Assembly (NCBI GenBank): GCA_000514715.1
Contig: AZWL01000013.1
Location: forward strand, 1 to 64,000
Direction of reading: 5' to 3'
DNA length: 64,000 nt
From: Streptomyces sp. CNH099
Lineage (GTDB): Bacteria > Actinomycetota > Actinomycetes > Streptomycetales > Streptomycetaceae
Positions 42,238-50,400 of the stretch are shown here, piece after piece; position 1 is the first letter of the stretch, and each line of letters begins with the position of its first letter. The notes beneath the pieces were generated by a model, which had not been told where the DNA came from, made no database searches, and was given only the letters and a program-made list of their open reading frames with translations. The translations under genes and the position numbers were made by a program.

Positions 42238-43830
42238 TCACGAGTAGATGACGGTGGCATATGATCCCGCGCCACCGGGCGCGGAGTCCCCGACCACGGT
42301 GGGCCCCGGCGAGACGATCACGAGGCGGCCGTCCCGCCACTCGATGTCACCTTCCAGGGAGTTGTTGGCGAGCAGCCACTTCTGGTCGCCGCTGTCGGCG
42401 ATGGGCAGCCCGGCCAGCGGGGTGACCTCGCCGGTCTCGGGGTCGAGGGCCACGACGGCGCCCCGCGACCCCTCGTAGTCGCCCAGCGGGGGGTCCTGCG
42501 GCTGGAAGGCGATCAGCCGCCCGTCCCCGTCGGTGCCGACCGGAGCCAGTGACAGCTCACCGTCGGCCCGGGCACGCCACAGCTCCTTACCGGACGTGAG
42601 GTCGAAGGCGACGATCCCCACCTGGCGGTAGTTCGGGTCCATCGCGTACTTCAGGTAGAGCACACCGGCACCGACAACGGCCTTGTGGCACGTGTGCAGC
42701 TCCGTCGAGTCCCCGCCGCCGTAGCCGCACGGCGGCATCGGGTCGAGGCTGCGCGCGTCCATCTCCGCGATCACGGTGTGCTCGCCCGGGTCGTCCCGGT
42801 CGTCCGGGTCGCCGGGCTCCACCCGCACCACCTGCTCGTCGTCCCGCGACTTGACGACCACGACCAGCGGGTCGGCCGACAGGACGGTCAGGCTGGTCTC
42901 GTCGTCTCCGGGATGCTCCCAGGTCCAGAGGTGCTCACTGTCCCGCCCGAAGCCGACCAGGGCACCGCACTGCCGGGTGATCAGCGTGTCGCCGAAGACG
43001 GCGAAGGCGGCGTTCCAGCAGCCACGGTCCTTGGGGTCCTTCTGCGTCCCGCTCTTGAGGTCGAAGTTCGTCTGCCCCTGCCCGGGGATGAGCACGGTCT
43101 CCCCCCAGATCACCGGACGGTCCCCGACATCGGGCAGCACGCTCGCGACCCCCGGCTCGATATCGGAGGTCCAGACCTCTTCGCCCTTGTTGACGTCGAC
43201 GATCGTGAGCCGGTCGCACGGCCTCGGCCCGCTCTCCGTGGTGGCGGGCTCCCCGCGCAGGACCGCGACGTACCCCTCCGGCGAGACGTCACGCGAGGCC
43301 TTGCAGGCCCCGTTGCCGTCCACCGGCACCCGCCAGGCCACCGAGCCGTCGGCGAGGTCGTAGGCGACGATCTCGTTCCACATCTCCCTGACGAAGTGCT
43401 TCTCGGTCCACCACCGCCCGTCCAGCCAGGAGCCGAGCGACGCCCGGGCCGTGGACGCGTCCGGCTCCCAGTCCTCCGGGAACCGCTCCTCAAGCGCCAT
43501 CGAGAGCTGCTTGTCGGTCCCGGGGGCGAAGCCGACGTCGCCCGCGGAGTCGTCCTTCAGCCAGAACGACCACGCACCGGCCCCGCCCGCGGCCATCACC
43601 AGGACGGCGACGACCGCGATGACGACGCCCCGCTTGCTCTTCTTCCCCGCGGGCCCCCCGTGGTGCCCGGGCGGCTGCGGCGGGCCGCCCCACGCGGGAC
43701 CGCCCTGATACCCGGGCGGCCCGGGCGGCCCCTGGGGCGGACCGTACGGGTACGGGCCGGGGTGCGGGGGCGGTTGCGCGGGCGGCCCCGTCGGACCGTG
43801 GCCGGGAGGTGGAGGTGGACCGTAAGACAA
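42238..43830 (-). CDS. Membrane-anchored PQQ-like beta-propeller protein
   Basis: A 530-aa protein from a TTG start at 43830, chosen for the GGAG six bases upstream and the start MSYGPPPPPGHG. Residues 1-62 are Pro/Gly/Tyr-rich and probably cytoplasmic; one helix (GVVIAVVAVLVMAAGGAGAW, about 68-87) anchors it; the rest is outside and contains repeated PQQ-type blades (IVAYDLADGSVAWRVPVD, LTIVDVNKGEEVWTSDIE, IVAFDLTSGKELWRA). Similar proteins are common in Streptomyces; some are kinase-associated. Several cysteines (ACK, PCD, GCW, QCG) suggest disulfides outside the cell. Function unknown. Confidence 0.85.
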   Translation of the reverse strand: MSYGPPPPPGHGPTGPPAQPPPHPGPYPYGPPQGPPGPPGYQGGPAWGGPPQPPGHHGGPAGKKSKRGVVIAVVAVLVMAAGGAGAWSFWLKDDSAGDVGFAPGTDKQLSMALEERFPEDWEPDASTARASLGSWLDGRWWTEKHFVREMWNEIVAYDLADGSVAWRVPVDGNGACKASRDVSPEGYVAVLRGEPATTESGPRPCDRLTIVDVNKGEEVWTSDIEPGVASVLPDVGDRPVIWGETVLIPGQGQTNFDLKSGTQKDPKDRGCWNAAFAVFGDTLITRQCGALVGFGRDSEHLWTWEHPGDDETSLTVLSADPLVVVVKSRDDEQVVRVEPGDPDDRDDPGEHTVIAEMDARSLDPMPPCGYGGGDSTELHTCHKAVVGAGVLYLKYAMDPNYRQVGIVAFDLTSGKELWRARADGELSLAPVGTDGDGRLIAFQPQDPPLGDYEGSRGAVVALDPETGEVTPLAGLPIADSGDQKWLLANNSLEGDIEWRDGRLVIVSPGPTVVGDSAPGGAGSYATVIYS

Positions 43831-44307
43831 CTCGTGCTCCAGGGAAGACCCGTTGTTCAGTGCGGAAACGGGGGCCGCACACCCCCGCGCCGACGGCTCG
43901 CGCACAGCCGGCCGGTCGGGTCGGTCCCCCGGGCACGAGGGTGGTCGGCGGATCTTGCACGAACATTGCACCCGCCTAGAATCCGCAGGCGAAACCGCGC
44001 GCGAAGGGCCAGGCGACGGAGCTGCGCCACCCCGCGGGGTCGAGATACACGAGCCTCCTGGTCAGCGCACCGAGTCCCCGCCGAGACCCCGATCGCCCTC
44101 TCGGCGGAAGCCGGTACGGACCGGGCCCGGGCCGTCGACGTCACGCCGGACGAGCGGAAGCCCCGCCCCAAGCCCAGCCGCAACAAGCACTGCCCGGCCG
44201 CTCCGCGGCGGTGCGGCGGTGATTACCGTCCGGGTGGGACCGCACAACGGAGCCCGCCGTGTCGCAGAGCATCGAAAGCGCGGCCAACGCTGACCTCTCG
44301 GTGGCCG
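43831..44307. other. 477-bp spacer without a convincing gene
   Basis: No frame in either direction shows a family motif or a start with a good ribosome site. The stretch holds the promoter region of the leftward propeller gene and the end of the leftward HTH operon. No strong inverted repeat was found. Confidence 0.5.
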
Positions 44308-44544
44308 TCAGACGGCCTCGCTGTGCGGGGAGAACGTGATGGTCAGTTCGGCGTCGAGGGCGGCGGCGAGGCGGCGCAGGAGGGGGATGGTGGGCACGGT
44401 GCCGCCACCTTCCATGCGGGAGATCTGCGGCTGCGTCATCCCGCACCGCTCGGCTAGCTCGGCCTGCGAGAGCCCGAGCATGGTACGGCGGTCCTGCACG
44501 AGCCTGCCCAGCTCCCGAGCGAGCGCGGGTTCCGAGGGCTGCAT
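44308..44544 (-). CDS. Xre-family HTH protein, second antitoxin-like gene
   Basis: A 78-aa helix-turn-helix protein: LVQDRRTMLGLSQAELAERCGMTQPQISRMEGG, followed by PTIPLLRRLAAALDAELTITF. It is the third gene of a leftward operon and lies 16 bases after the first HTH gene. It resembles that gene in layout (helix RRxxLGLSxAELAER, then a PxIxLLxxLARALD block), so it looks like a tandem paralogue. The ATG has a weak GGAAA. It may act as a second antitoxin or as the DNA-binding autorepressor. Confidence 0.85.
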   Translation of the reverse strand: MQPSEPALARELGRLVQDRRTMLGLSQAELAERCGMTQPQISRMEGGGTVPTIPLLRRLAAALDAELTITFSPHSEAV

Positions 44545-44560
44545 CGTTTCCGCTCGCGGC

Positions 44561-44899
44561 TCAGGCCGCCGAGGCGACGATGGTCACAGTGGCCTCAGCC
44601 CCCGGCGCGAGGTGCATGTCCACGGTGAGGTCCAGCGCCCGGGCCAGGCTCATGATGATCGCGATGGGGGGCAGCTCGGTGGCGGTCTCGATGCTCTCGA
44701 TCGCCGCCACGTCCAGGTGCATCCGCTCGGCCAGCTCAGCCTCACTCAACCCGAGCTGCTTGCGCCGGTCGTACACTGCCTGGCCCAGTTGCATGGCGAG
44801 GCCGGCCTCTTCGTAGACGCGGTCGTACTCCGGGTAGGCGTCGAGGTGCTCGCCGAGCACCTGACGGTGGCGGCGGGTGCGCCATTCGCTGTGGTTCAC
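44561..44899 (-). CDS. HTH antitoxin, HigA-like
   Basis: A 112-aa protein. The GTG start overlaps the toxin stop (GTGA) and follows GGAGGA. The N-terminal 45 residues are a charged extension (EWRTRRHRQVLGEHL), then an Xre fold: DRRKQLGLSEAELAERMHLDVAAIESIETA, with a C-terminal strand TVTIVASAA. Toxin-first order and overlap fit HigBA-type pairs, where this protein would neutralise the RelE-like toxin and repress the operon. Antitoxin role is inferred. Confidence 0.85.
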   Translation of the reverse strand: MNHSEWRTRRHRQVLGEHLDAYPEYDRVYEEAGLAMQLGQAVYDRRKQLGLSEAELAERMHLDVAAIESIETATELPPIAIIMSLARALDLTVDMHLAPGAEATVTIVASAA

Positions 44900-45282
44900 G
44901 ACTCCTCCTGCTTCAGAGTACGGCTGTACAGCTCGTGCTCAGCGGCGGCCTCGTGCTCCGCCTCGCACCATTGTTGCGCGGCCAGCGCCCGCTCCACCTC
45001 GACCTGCTCGCGCATCTTGGTCTTTGCGAACACGGTCAGCAGCACGATCCGTCGCCCCGGGGCAAGCCAGTAGGTGATCCGCTGGTGCACATCACCAAGC
45101 CGGAAACGAAGCTCACGGACCTTGCCGCCGAGGTGCCGAGAGTGCGGCTCATCGAGCGAGGTGGGGTGCTCGGCGAGCAGGTCGGCGACTCTTTCGGCCT
45201 GTTTGTAGCGCCGCGCCGGGAGGTTCTCCAGCCACTGCCGCACCTCCGGCTCGATCTCGATCGTGTACCGCTCCTCGACCAT
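44896..45282 (-). CDS. RelE/HigB-like toxin
   Basis: A 128-aa RelE-superfamily protein. The ATG at 45282 (MVEERYTIEIEPEVRQWLEN) is chosen by the family N terminus; no ribosome site is visible and the first codon lies in an inverted repeat. Features of the RNase fold: YTIEIEPEVRQWL, KVRELRFRLGDVHQRITYWLAPGRRIVLLTVFAKT and a basic/acidic tail, with Arg and Lys residues (RELRFR, KTK) where ribosome-dependent mRNA cleavage residues are expected. The overlapping HTH gene is the likely antitoxin. Confidence 0.87.
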   Translation of the reverse strand: MVEERYTIEIEPEVRQWLENLPARRYKQAERVADLLAEHPTSLDEPHSRHLGGKVRELRFRLGDVHQRITYWLAPGRRIVLLTVFAKTKMREQVEVERALAAQQWCEAEHEAAAEHELYSRTLKQEES

Positions 45283-45296
45283 AGCAGTGATGCTAT
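45281..45296. promoter_or_regulatory. Inverted repeat at the toxin start codon
   Basis: ATAGCA (45281-45286) and TGCTAT (45291-45296) with a 4-base spacer overlap the toxin initiation codon and lie in an AT-rich pocket. A likely operator for one of the downstream HTH proteins. If transcription begins nearby, the mRNA would be leaderless. Confidence 0.5.
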
Positions 45297-45539
45297 ATGG
45301 CAGCATTGCAATACCCCATCGGAAGGGCGACCATCGGTACCCCGGGCGACCGCGAGCAATGCGCGGCGAAGGTTGGAGCGGTGTTGGGCCGGAGGGTTGC
45401 ACGGGGGTGGGTCCGGTCGTGCGCCCGGGCGGCATACGCTCACTGCCACGAGGCGGGGCAGGTACTGCCTCTGTCCGCGCCTACTGCCCCGCGCCCCCGG
45501 GGGGGTGCGCCCGACGCGGGCCCCCCGGTCGGGTGACTC

Positions 45540-45896
45540 ATGGGCACCGCCCTCCTCGCCGTCACCCACGCCCGCACCCGCACCGCCGGCGAGCCCGAAA
45601 GCCCCGACCGGTCCGCCCCGGAAGGACCTCGCCGACCACGTGGAGCCAGCCCAACCGGCTTGGCCGGTGAGCTTCTTCAGGAGGCACAGCACGCACTGGA
45701 CGCGTGCCGGTGGACGTCCGGCGAACTGCAACTGCTGACTGTCGAGTTGACCGAGGCGCTGACGAACGTCCACCGGATCGCGGTGAGCCGAGGCGCACGC
45801 CTGCCCGCACCGGTCCACGAAGACCGCGACGCCTTCGACCAGCCGAACGACGAAGACAACCCACAGCACCCCGCACAGCCCGCCCCGCACGACTGA
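45540..45896 (+). CDS. Hypothetical protein
   Basis: A 118-aa frame whose middle part (GLAGELLQEAQHALDACRWTS, then ELQLLTVELTEALTNVHRI) looks like a helical protein, while both ends are disordered. No family is recognised, the ATG has no good ribosome site, and the gene ends 25 bases from a convergent lipoprotein gene. Codon use is compatible with coding. It could equally be a chance frame. Confidence 0.35.
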   Translation: MGTALLAVTHARTRTAGEPESPDRSAPEGPRRPRGASPTGLAGELLQEAQHALDACRWTSGELQLLTVELTEALTNVHRIAVSRGARLPAPVHEDRDAFDQPNDEDNPQHPAQPAPHD

Positions 45897-45921
45897 CCTG
45901 CCACTCGGCCTCAGCCGTCCC

Positions 45922-46662
45922 TCACTCCCGCCGGCGGTCCTGCGCCTTGCGCAGCCGCTCGGTCTGCTTCTTGATCAATTCCGACGGAAAGGGCGTGGTG
46001 CGTCCGAGGTCGAACCTTTGGAACGTCGCAATCACGTTACCGACCCGCACCACGGTGAACTGCTCCACCCGGTCTCGTGGATCCACGTCCGGATCCGACG
46101 GTGCGATAGTCTCCAGAAAGGTCACAGATTCATCGCCGACCCCGTTCGCCGACTTGACCTGGATACGCGCTTGATAATATCCCGCGTATCCCTCCCCTTC
46201 ATAGACATCACAAGAGTCAAGAGCCCGCTTGAGCCGATCAAATTCGACTTGCGCCAGGCCGTCCGAGTAAGACGAAAGCGTCGAACTACTGGCAAATATG
46301 CCGTTCTTCCAGTTGAACACCTGTGACGCGAAGGCTGATGCACGATGACCGTAGCGGATGTCAATGCTTTCCTCACAGTCTGGATCCGATACCGGCGGAA
46401 ACTCACTCTCCACATCTTCCCCGGTACCCGTCGTCACTTTCATCCCTCCCTCATACACCTGCGGCACCTCGCCGTCCTTGAACGTGAGCGCTTCGAGTTG
46501 CGCCGCCGTAAGAGGCTCCGGCGCCGGTTTCGCCGCACCACTCGCTCGCGACGCCCCTACCTTGCGGTCAGTACTCTGCTGCTCCGAGCAGCCACTCAAA
46601 AGAGCCACGCTAGCGGCCAATGCGCTGGCCACCCATAGCTGGCGCCGTTTCAGGACTCTCAT
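45922..46662 (-). CDS. Lipoprotein with a PknH-like sensor domain
   Basis: A 246-aa exported lipoprotein. The start at 46662 (MRVLKRRQLWVAS) follows AGGGGGA; an ATG ten codons earlier is less likely. Lipobox LLSGC. The mature part has a linker (about 25-45), then a domain with paired cysteines (PDCEES and DSCDVY), LAQVEFDRLKRAL and a closing strand VVRVGNVIATFQRF, as in PknH_C-type extracellular domains. Its GC content is clearly lower than its left-hand neighbours. It is the first gene to the left of the toxin-immunity region. Confidence 0.7.
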   Translation of the reverse strand: MRVLKRRQLWVASALAASVALLSGCSEQQSTDRKVGASRASGAAKPAPEPLTAAQLEALTFKDGEVPQVYEGGMKVTTGTGEDVESEFPPVSDPDCEESIDIRYGHRASAFASQVFNWKNGIFASSSTLSSYSDGLAQVEFDRLKRALDSCDVYEGEGYAGYYQARIQVKSANGVGDESVTFLETIAPSDPDVDPRDRVEQFTVVRVGNVIATFQRFDLGRTTPFPSELIKKQTERLRKAQDRRRE

Positions 46663-46839
46663 AGAATCCCCCTGTTTAGCATTCCAGATCAATCCTCTAC
46701 CAAGACAGCATCAAACACGACCAGCCGCCCCTAATGCACTCCAATTTCCCCTGCATCAGAGCCGACGAGTCGTAAGACCGAGATGGGGAACCTCGACGAC
46801 CAATTGGTGCGACCAACCCGCACTTCGCGCGGCAAGCGT

Positions 46840-47090
46840 CTACTCCGTCGAACTACAGGAGATCAGCCGCGAGATGAACTCACCGAAGGAGCGTGCCACA
46901 CCTCGAGGAACCGATCCTCGTCGACATACGCGACGGCAGGTTCGCCTTCGGGGCCGCACAGAGACAGTCCAGCATGACCTTATCATGACCAGCAGAAGGG
47001 GTGTCGCAAATCACGACACTGATTTCCGGATACCCCCACTCCGCGATGAGATAGGAGTTCCCCAATCCTGCTGACGAGTCGATCCCGGAG
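46840..47090 (-). pseudogene. Frameshifted SMI1/KNR4-type immunity gene remnant
   Basis: Read leftward, one frame gives AGLGNSYLIAEWGYPEIS and VVICDTPSAGHDKVMLD. A second frame continues with CGPEGEPAVAYVDEDR, and a third with GVARSFGEFISRLI. Joined in order they form the typical C-terminal half of SMI1/KNR4 immunity proteins (GNSYLIAEWGYP, CDTPSAGHD, CGPEGEP, SFxEFI). Two frameshifts and the absence of any start show it is dead. It abuts the stop of the 97-aa putative immunity gene, so a former immunity cassette was probably displaced or eroded here. Confidence 0.75.
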
Positions 47091-47103
47091 GGATCGAGTC
47101 GAG

Positions 47104-47397
47104 TTAATCACCGGAGATCCACAGATAGCCTCTACACCTGACCACTCCGTCTAGAATTGACCTGAATTCCATCGCATCGCTTTTTGCGTCGAAATTTTGC
47201 TCAACCAAGAGGTCAATTTCACCCATTATCCGCATCAACTGAGGAGAATTGAACATGGTGTCGCCATGAAGATGAACTCCCGCCAGAAGGGTATTAGCAT
47301 CAACGTGCGGCAAGATCGCTTCGAGGTGAGCTCCAGCCTCCCTACCTGCATGCACCCGCTGATGGTTCTGATCTTCGATGTAGACTGCAAGGCCCAT
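47104..47397 (-). CDS. Putative immunity protein to the Rhs toxin
   Basis: A 97-aa soluble protein, MGLAVYIEDQNHQRVHAG, with GGGAG six bases before the ATG. No signal peptide or membrane helix, so it would act in the cytoplasm. Middle motifs: HLEAILPHVDANTLLAGV and MFNSPQLMRIMGEIDLL. It is the first gene after the Rhs toxin gene, separated by a hairpin, the standard place for the cognate immunity gene; its GC content is as low as that of the toxin tip. The family is not recognised with certainty. Immunity function is inferred from position. Confidence 0.72.
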   Translation of the reverse strand: MGLAVYIEDQNHQRVHAGREAGAHLEAILPHVDANTLLAGVHLHGDTMFNSPQLMRIMGEIDLLVEQNFDAKSDAMEFRSILDGVVRCRGYLWISGD

Positions 47398-47414
47398 TAA
47401 AACTCCCGCTCCAT

Positions 47415-47455
47415 TTCGTGGGGTCGGCCCGCAAAGATCGAGCCGACCCCACGAA
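47415..47455 (-). terminator. Hairpin between toxin and immunity genes
   Basis: Perfect 14-bp arms (47415-47428 and 47442-47455) with a 13-base loop start three bases after the Rhs stop and end 17 bases before the immunity ATG. No T-run follows on either side. It could partly terminate, protect the 3' end of the long toxin mRNA, or adjust the toxin/immunity ratio. Confidence 0.7.
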
Positions 47456-47458
47456 CAA

Positions 47459-50400
47459 TCACCTAGGCACTTCCGGCTTCGGAATAGGGTGCATTGTGAT
47501 CACGCCGCCGTACTTGTCTTGAACGACTCGATACCACGTCGTGGGCAGCCTACCAGCATCGTCCGATAGGCGACCGATCACAGTACCCGCATTGACGTCA
47601 CGCTCAAAATTCCCGTTCGCGTTCGGGCCATGACACCTGCATCGATTTGCGTTATCCACCAGGTCGTCCAGATCCACATCCGAATTGAAGACGCTCTTGT
47701 CAGAAGTGACCTGACGTCCTCCCGGCATGTGCTTGCCTCGCACGTAGGCCTCAGAGCCATCATCGAGCATCGCATCAACACAGTTTGCATTGTGAACGAG
47801 CACCGGCGTCTGACCCGCCAGCACATGGTACGTGTGGATGTCGTTGACGGTGAGGTCGTGGGTACGTTGGCGCTTGGTGTAGTGGCGGACGTCCGTGACG
47901 GTGGCAGTGGTGCCGTCGGGGGTGCGGAGGGTCTGGCCGGGGGTGAGGTCGCCGGCGTTCGCCCAGGCGTTCTTCTCACGGATCCAGAACGGGTGGGTGG
48001 TCGTGGACGTCAGGGTGGTGGTGCTGCCGTCGGCTTTGATGGTGAGGTCGACAAAGTCCTTGTCGTCTTCGGTGTTGATCGTTGCGACGATCTCCCGGAT
48101 CGTGGTCTTGCCTGTCTCGGGGTCGGTGACGACGACCTTGTCGCCGATCTCAAGTTCCTCGATCGGTTTGGAACTGCCGTCGGCCAGCAGCACCTCGGTG
48201 CCGGGGACGAAACTATGCGTCTTGCAAGATTTCGCCGCCTTGAGGAACTTGATCGGTTTGAGTGCCTTGGCCCACGGCAGGTCAAGCGCGGCGGAGCCGC
48301 AGGCGCGGGTGAGGCCCGGGTTCTTGAGGCATTCCTTCCACGCGCCGACGTCGGGTGCGACGATCGACAGGACGAACTGGTCGAAGGCGGTCTGTGGCCG
48401 GTCGAGCCAGCCGAGGTCGCCGGCGACGGCACAGAAGGCCTCGCTGCGCGGAGCGATCTCTCCTGGTCGGCAGGACGCTTGGATGTGGTGGTCCAGCCGG
48501 TCATCCGTGGTGCTAAGCGTCGGGTACATCCGCTCCAGTTCGAGCGCCGAGGGCAGCCGGAAGCCCTCCATCCATACCACGCCGTCCTTCTGGGTGATGT
48601 GGATGGTCTGCTTTGGGGTCTGTGGCGAGCTGTTGCTGTTCTTGGGGTGTTTCACGGACGGTTTGCCCATGACTCCGCCGCCGGTTTGGTTCATGCGGTT
48701 GCCGCGACTGCCGTCGGCGCGGGTTTGTGCGTTGCCGCAGCTGACGCCGCTGGGGGAGCCTGTGCCGCAGTCGAGTCCCAGGCCGGTGGGGTCCTTGAAG
48801 GTCAGCGGGTTCTGGGCGGCGTAGGTGTAGCCGTTGAGGGTTTGGGGTTTGTCGAGTTCGAGGAGCGGGTCGACGCTGATGAAGCGGCCCAGGTCCGGGT
48901 CGTACTCACGGGCGCCGAGGTGCTGCAGGCCGGTGCTGGCGGTGTCGTCGGTGCCGCCGACGAAGCCGCGGGTGCCCGGCCAGGCGTCGGGCTGCGGGCC
49001 GCGGGGGGCGCCGAAGGGCAGGCTGCGGCGCTGGTCGAGGGTCTGGGTGGCGGCGTCGACGGCCAGTTGGCCGGTGCCGTTGTGGTCGGCCAGGGTGAAC
49101 GAGACGCTGCCGTCGTCCTCCTGGACGGCCTGGTGGCCGCCGCCGAGGTCGTAGTAGCGGGTGGCCTTCGCCGTCGTGGCGCCCTTGGGGAGGGTGACCT
49201 CGGTGGCGCCCAGGTAGAGGGTGGTTTCCGTGGGGGTGCGGGCGATGAGGCGGTTGCCGCCTGCGTCGTACAGGTAGCTGGTGACCTTGTCCGCGCCGCC
49301 CTCGACCGGCTCGGTGACCTTGGCCAGGTGGCCTTCGGCGTCCCAGGTCAGGGTCTGGGTGTCGCCGGCCAGGTTGCGGGTGGCGGTGTTGCCGGCGGCG
49401 TCGTAGGTGTAGGTGTCCTGCGCGGTGCCGGTGGGTCCGGTGCTGGTGACGGACGTCAGGCTGTGCGGCCGGGGACTGCCGGGGGCCGGGTAGGCGTAGG
49501 TGCGCTCGGTGTCCTTGGCGGTGTCGCCGCCGGTGTCGTGCCGGGTTTCGGTGAGGCGGTTGCCGGACTTGTCGTAGGTGTAGGAGTGCCAGTACGGCGC
49601 CGGGCCGCCCACTGCCGAGCCCGAGGGCTGGGCGGAGCACTCGGTGTCGCCTTCGGTCCAGGCCGTGGTCAGCCTGCGCGCGAAGTCGTAGTCGAAGCAC
49701 TGGGTGTCCGTGCCCGACCGCGAGACGTCGGCGACGGAAAGCACGTTGCCGGCGTCGTCGTACGTGAACGTGTTGTGCTGGTCGACGCCGGGCACGTCCG
49801 TCCGTTCGACGCGCGTGGTGGCAAGGCGCTGCGTCCCCCGCTCGTAGGTGTTCGCCACGGTGACGGTCTTGCTGCCGCTGTTCGACAGCTCGTAGAACTG
49901 CGGCTTGCCGTCGTTGGTGTAGCTGGTGGTCGCCTTCAGCCCCTGGTCACCGCCGAGTTCGATCGGGCGGAGGGTCTCGTCCTCGTACGTGAACGCCACA
50001 CCCGACGACGGCAGCGCCCCGGCCTTCGGGAAGCCGACGGCCTGCACGGTGCCGGAGACGTTGTACGAGGTCATGGACAGGTACGTCCCCGCCAGCGCGC
50101 CCTCGGAGGCCGGGATGGTGACCGTGGAGCGCAGCACCCGGTACTGGCGGTCGTAGGCGACGACCTCGTTCGTGTACGCCTCGCCGTCCACATAGCGGGT
50201 CGACGCGGCCAGATGGCCCTTGGCACCGCTGACGGTGTCGTACGTCCAGTCGGCACGCAGTGTTCCGGTGGGCGAGGACTCCCGCAGCTCGGTCCGGCGG
50301 CCCATGCCGTCGTAGATGCTGACGAGCTTGGTCCCGCGGGCGTCGGTGGTGGAGGTGACCTGGCCGCGGTCGTCGTAGACGGTCGTGGTGGTGCCCTTGT

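Noticed and set aside
43857..44293. Several overlapping frames of 60-150 codons in the spacer after the propeller gene
   Set aside because: None has a ribosome site, family motif or plausible composition.
46358..47074. Plus-strand frame opposite the lipoprotein gene and immunity remnant
   Set aside because: Antisense to a lipoprotein with clear lipobox and to SMI1 motifs; no coding signal of its own.
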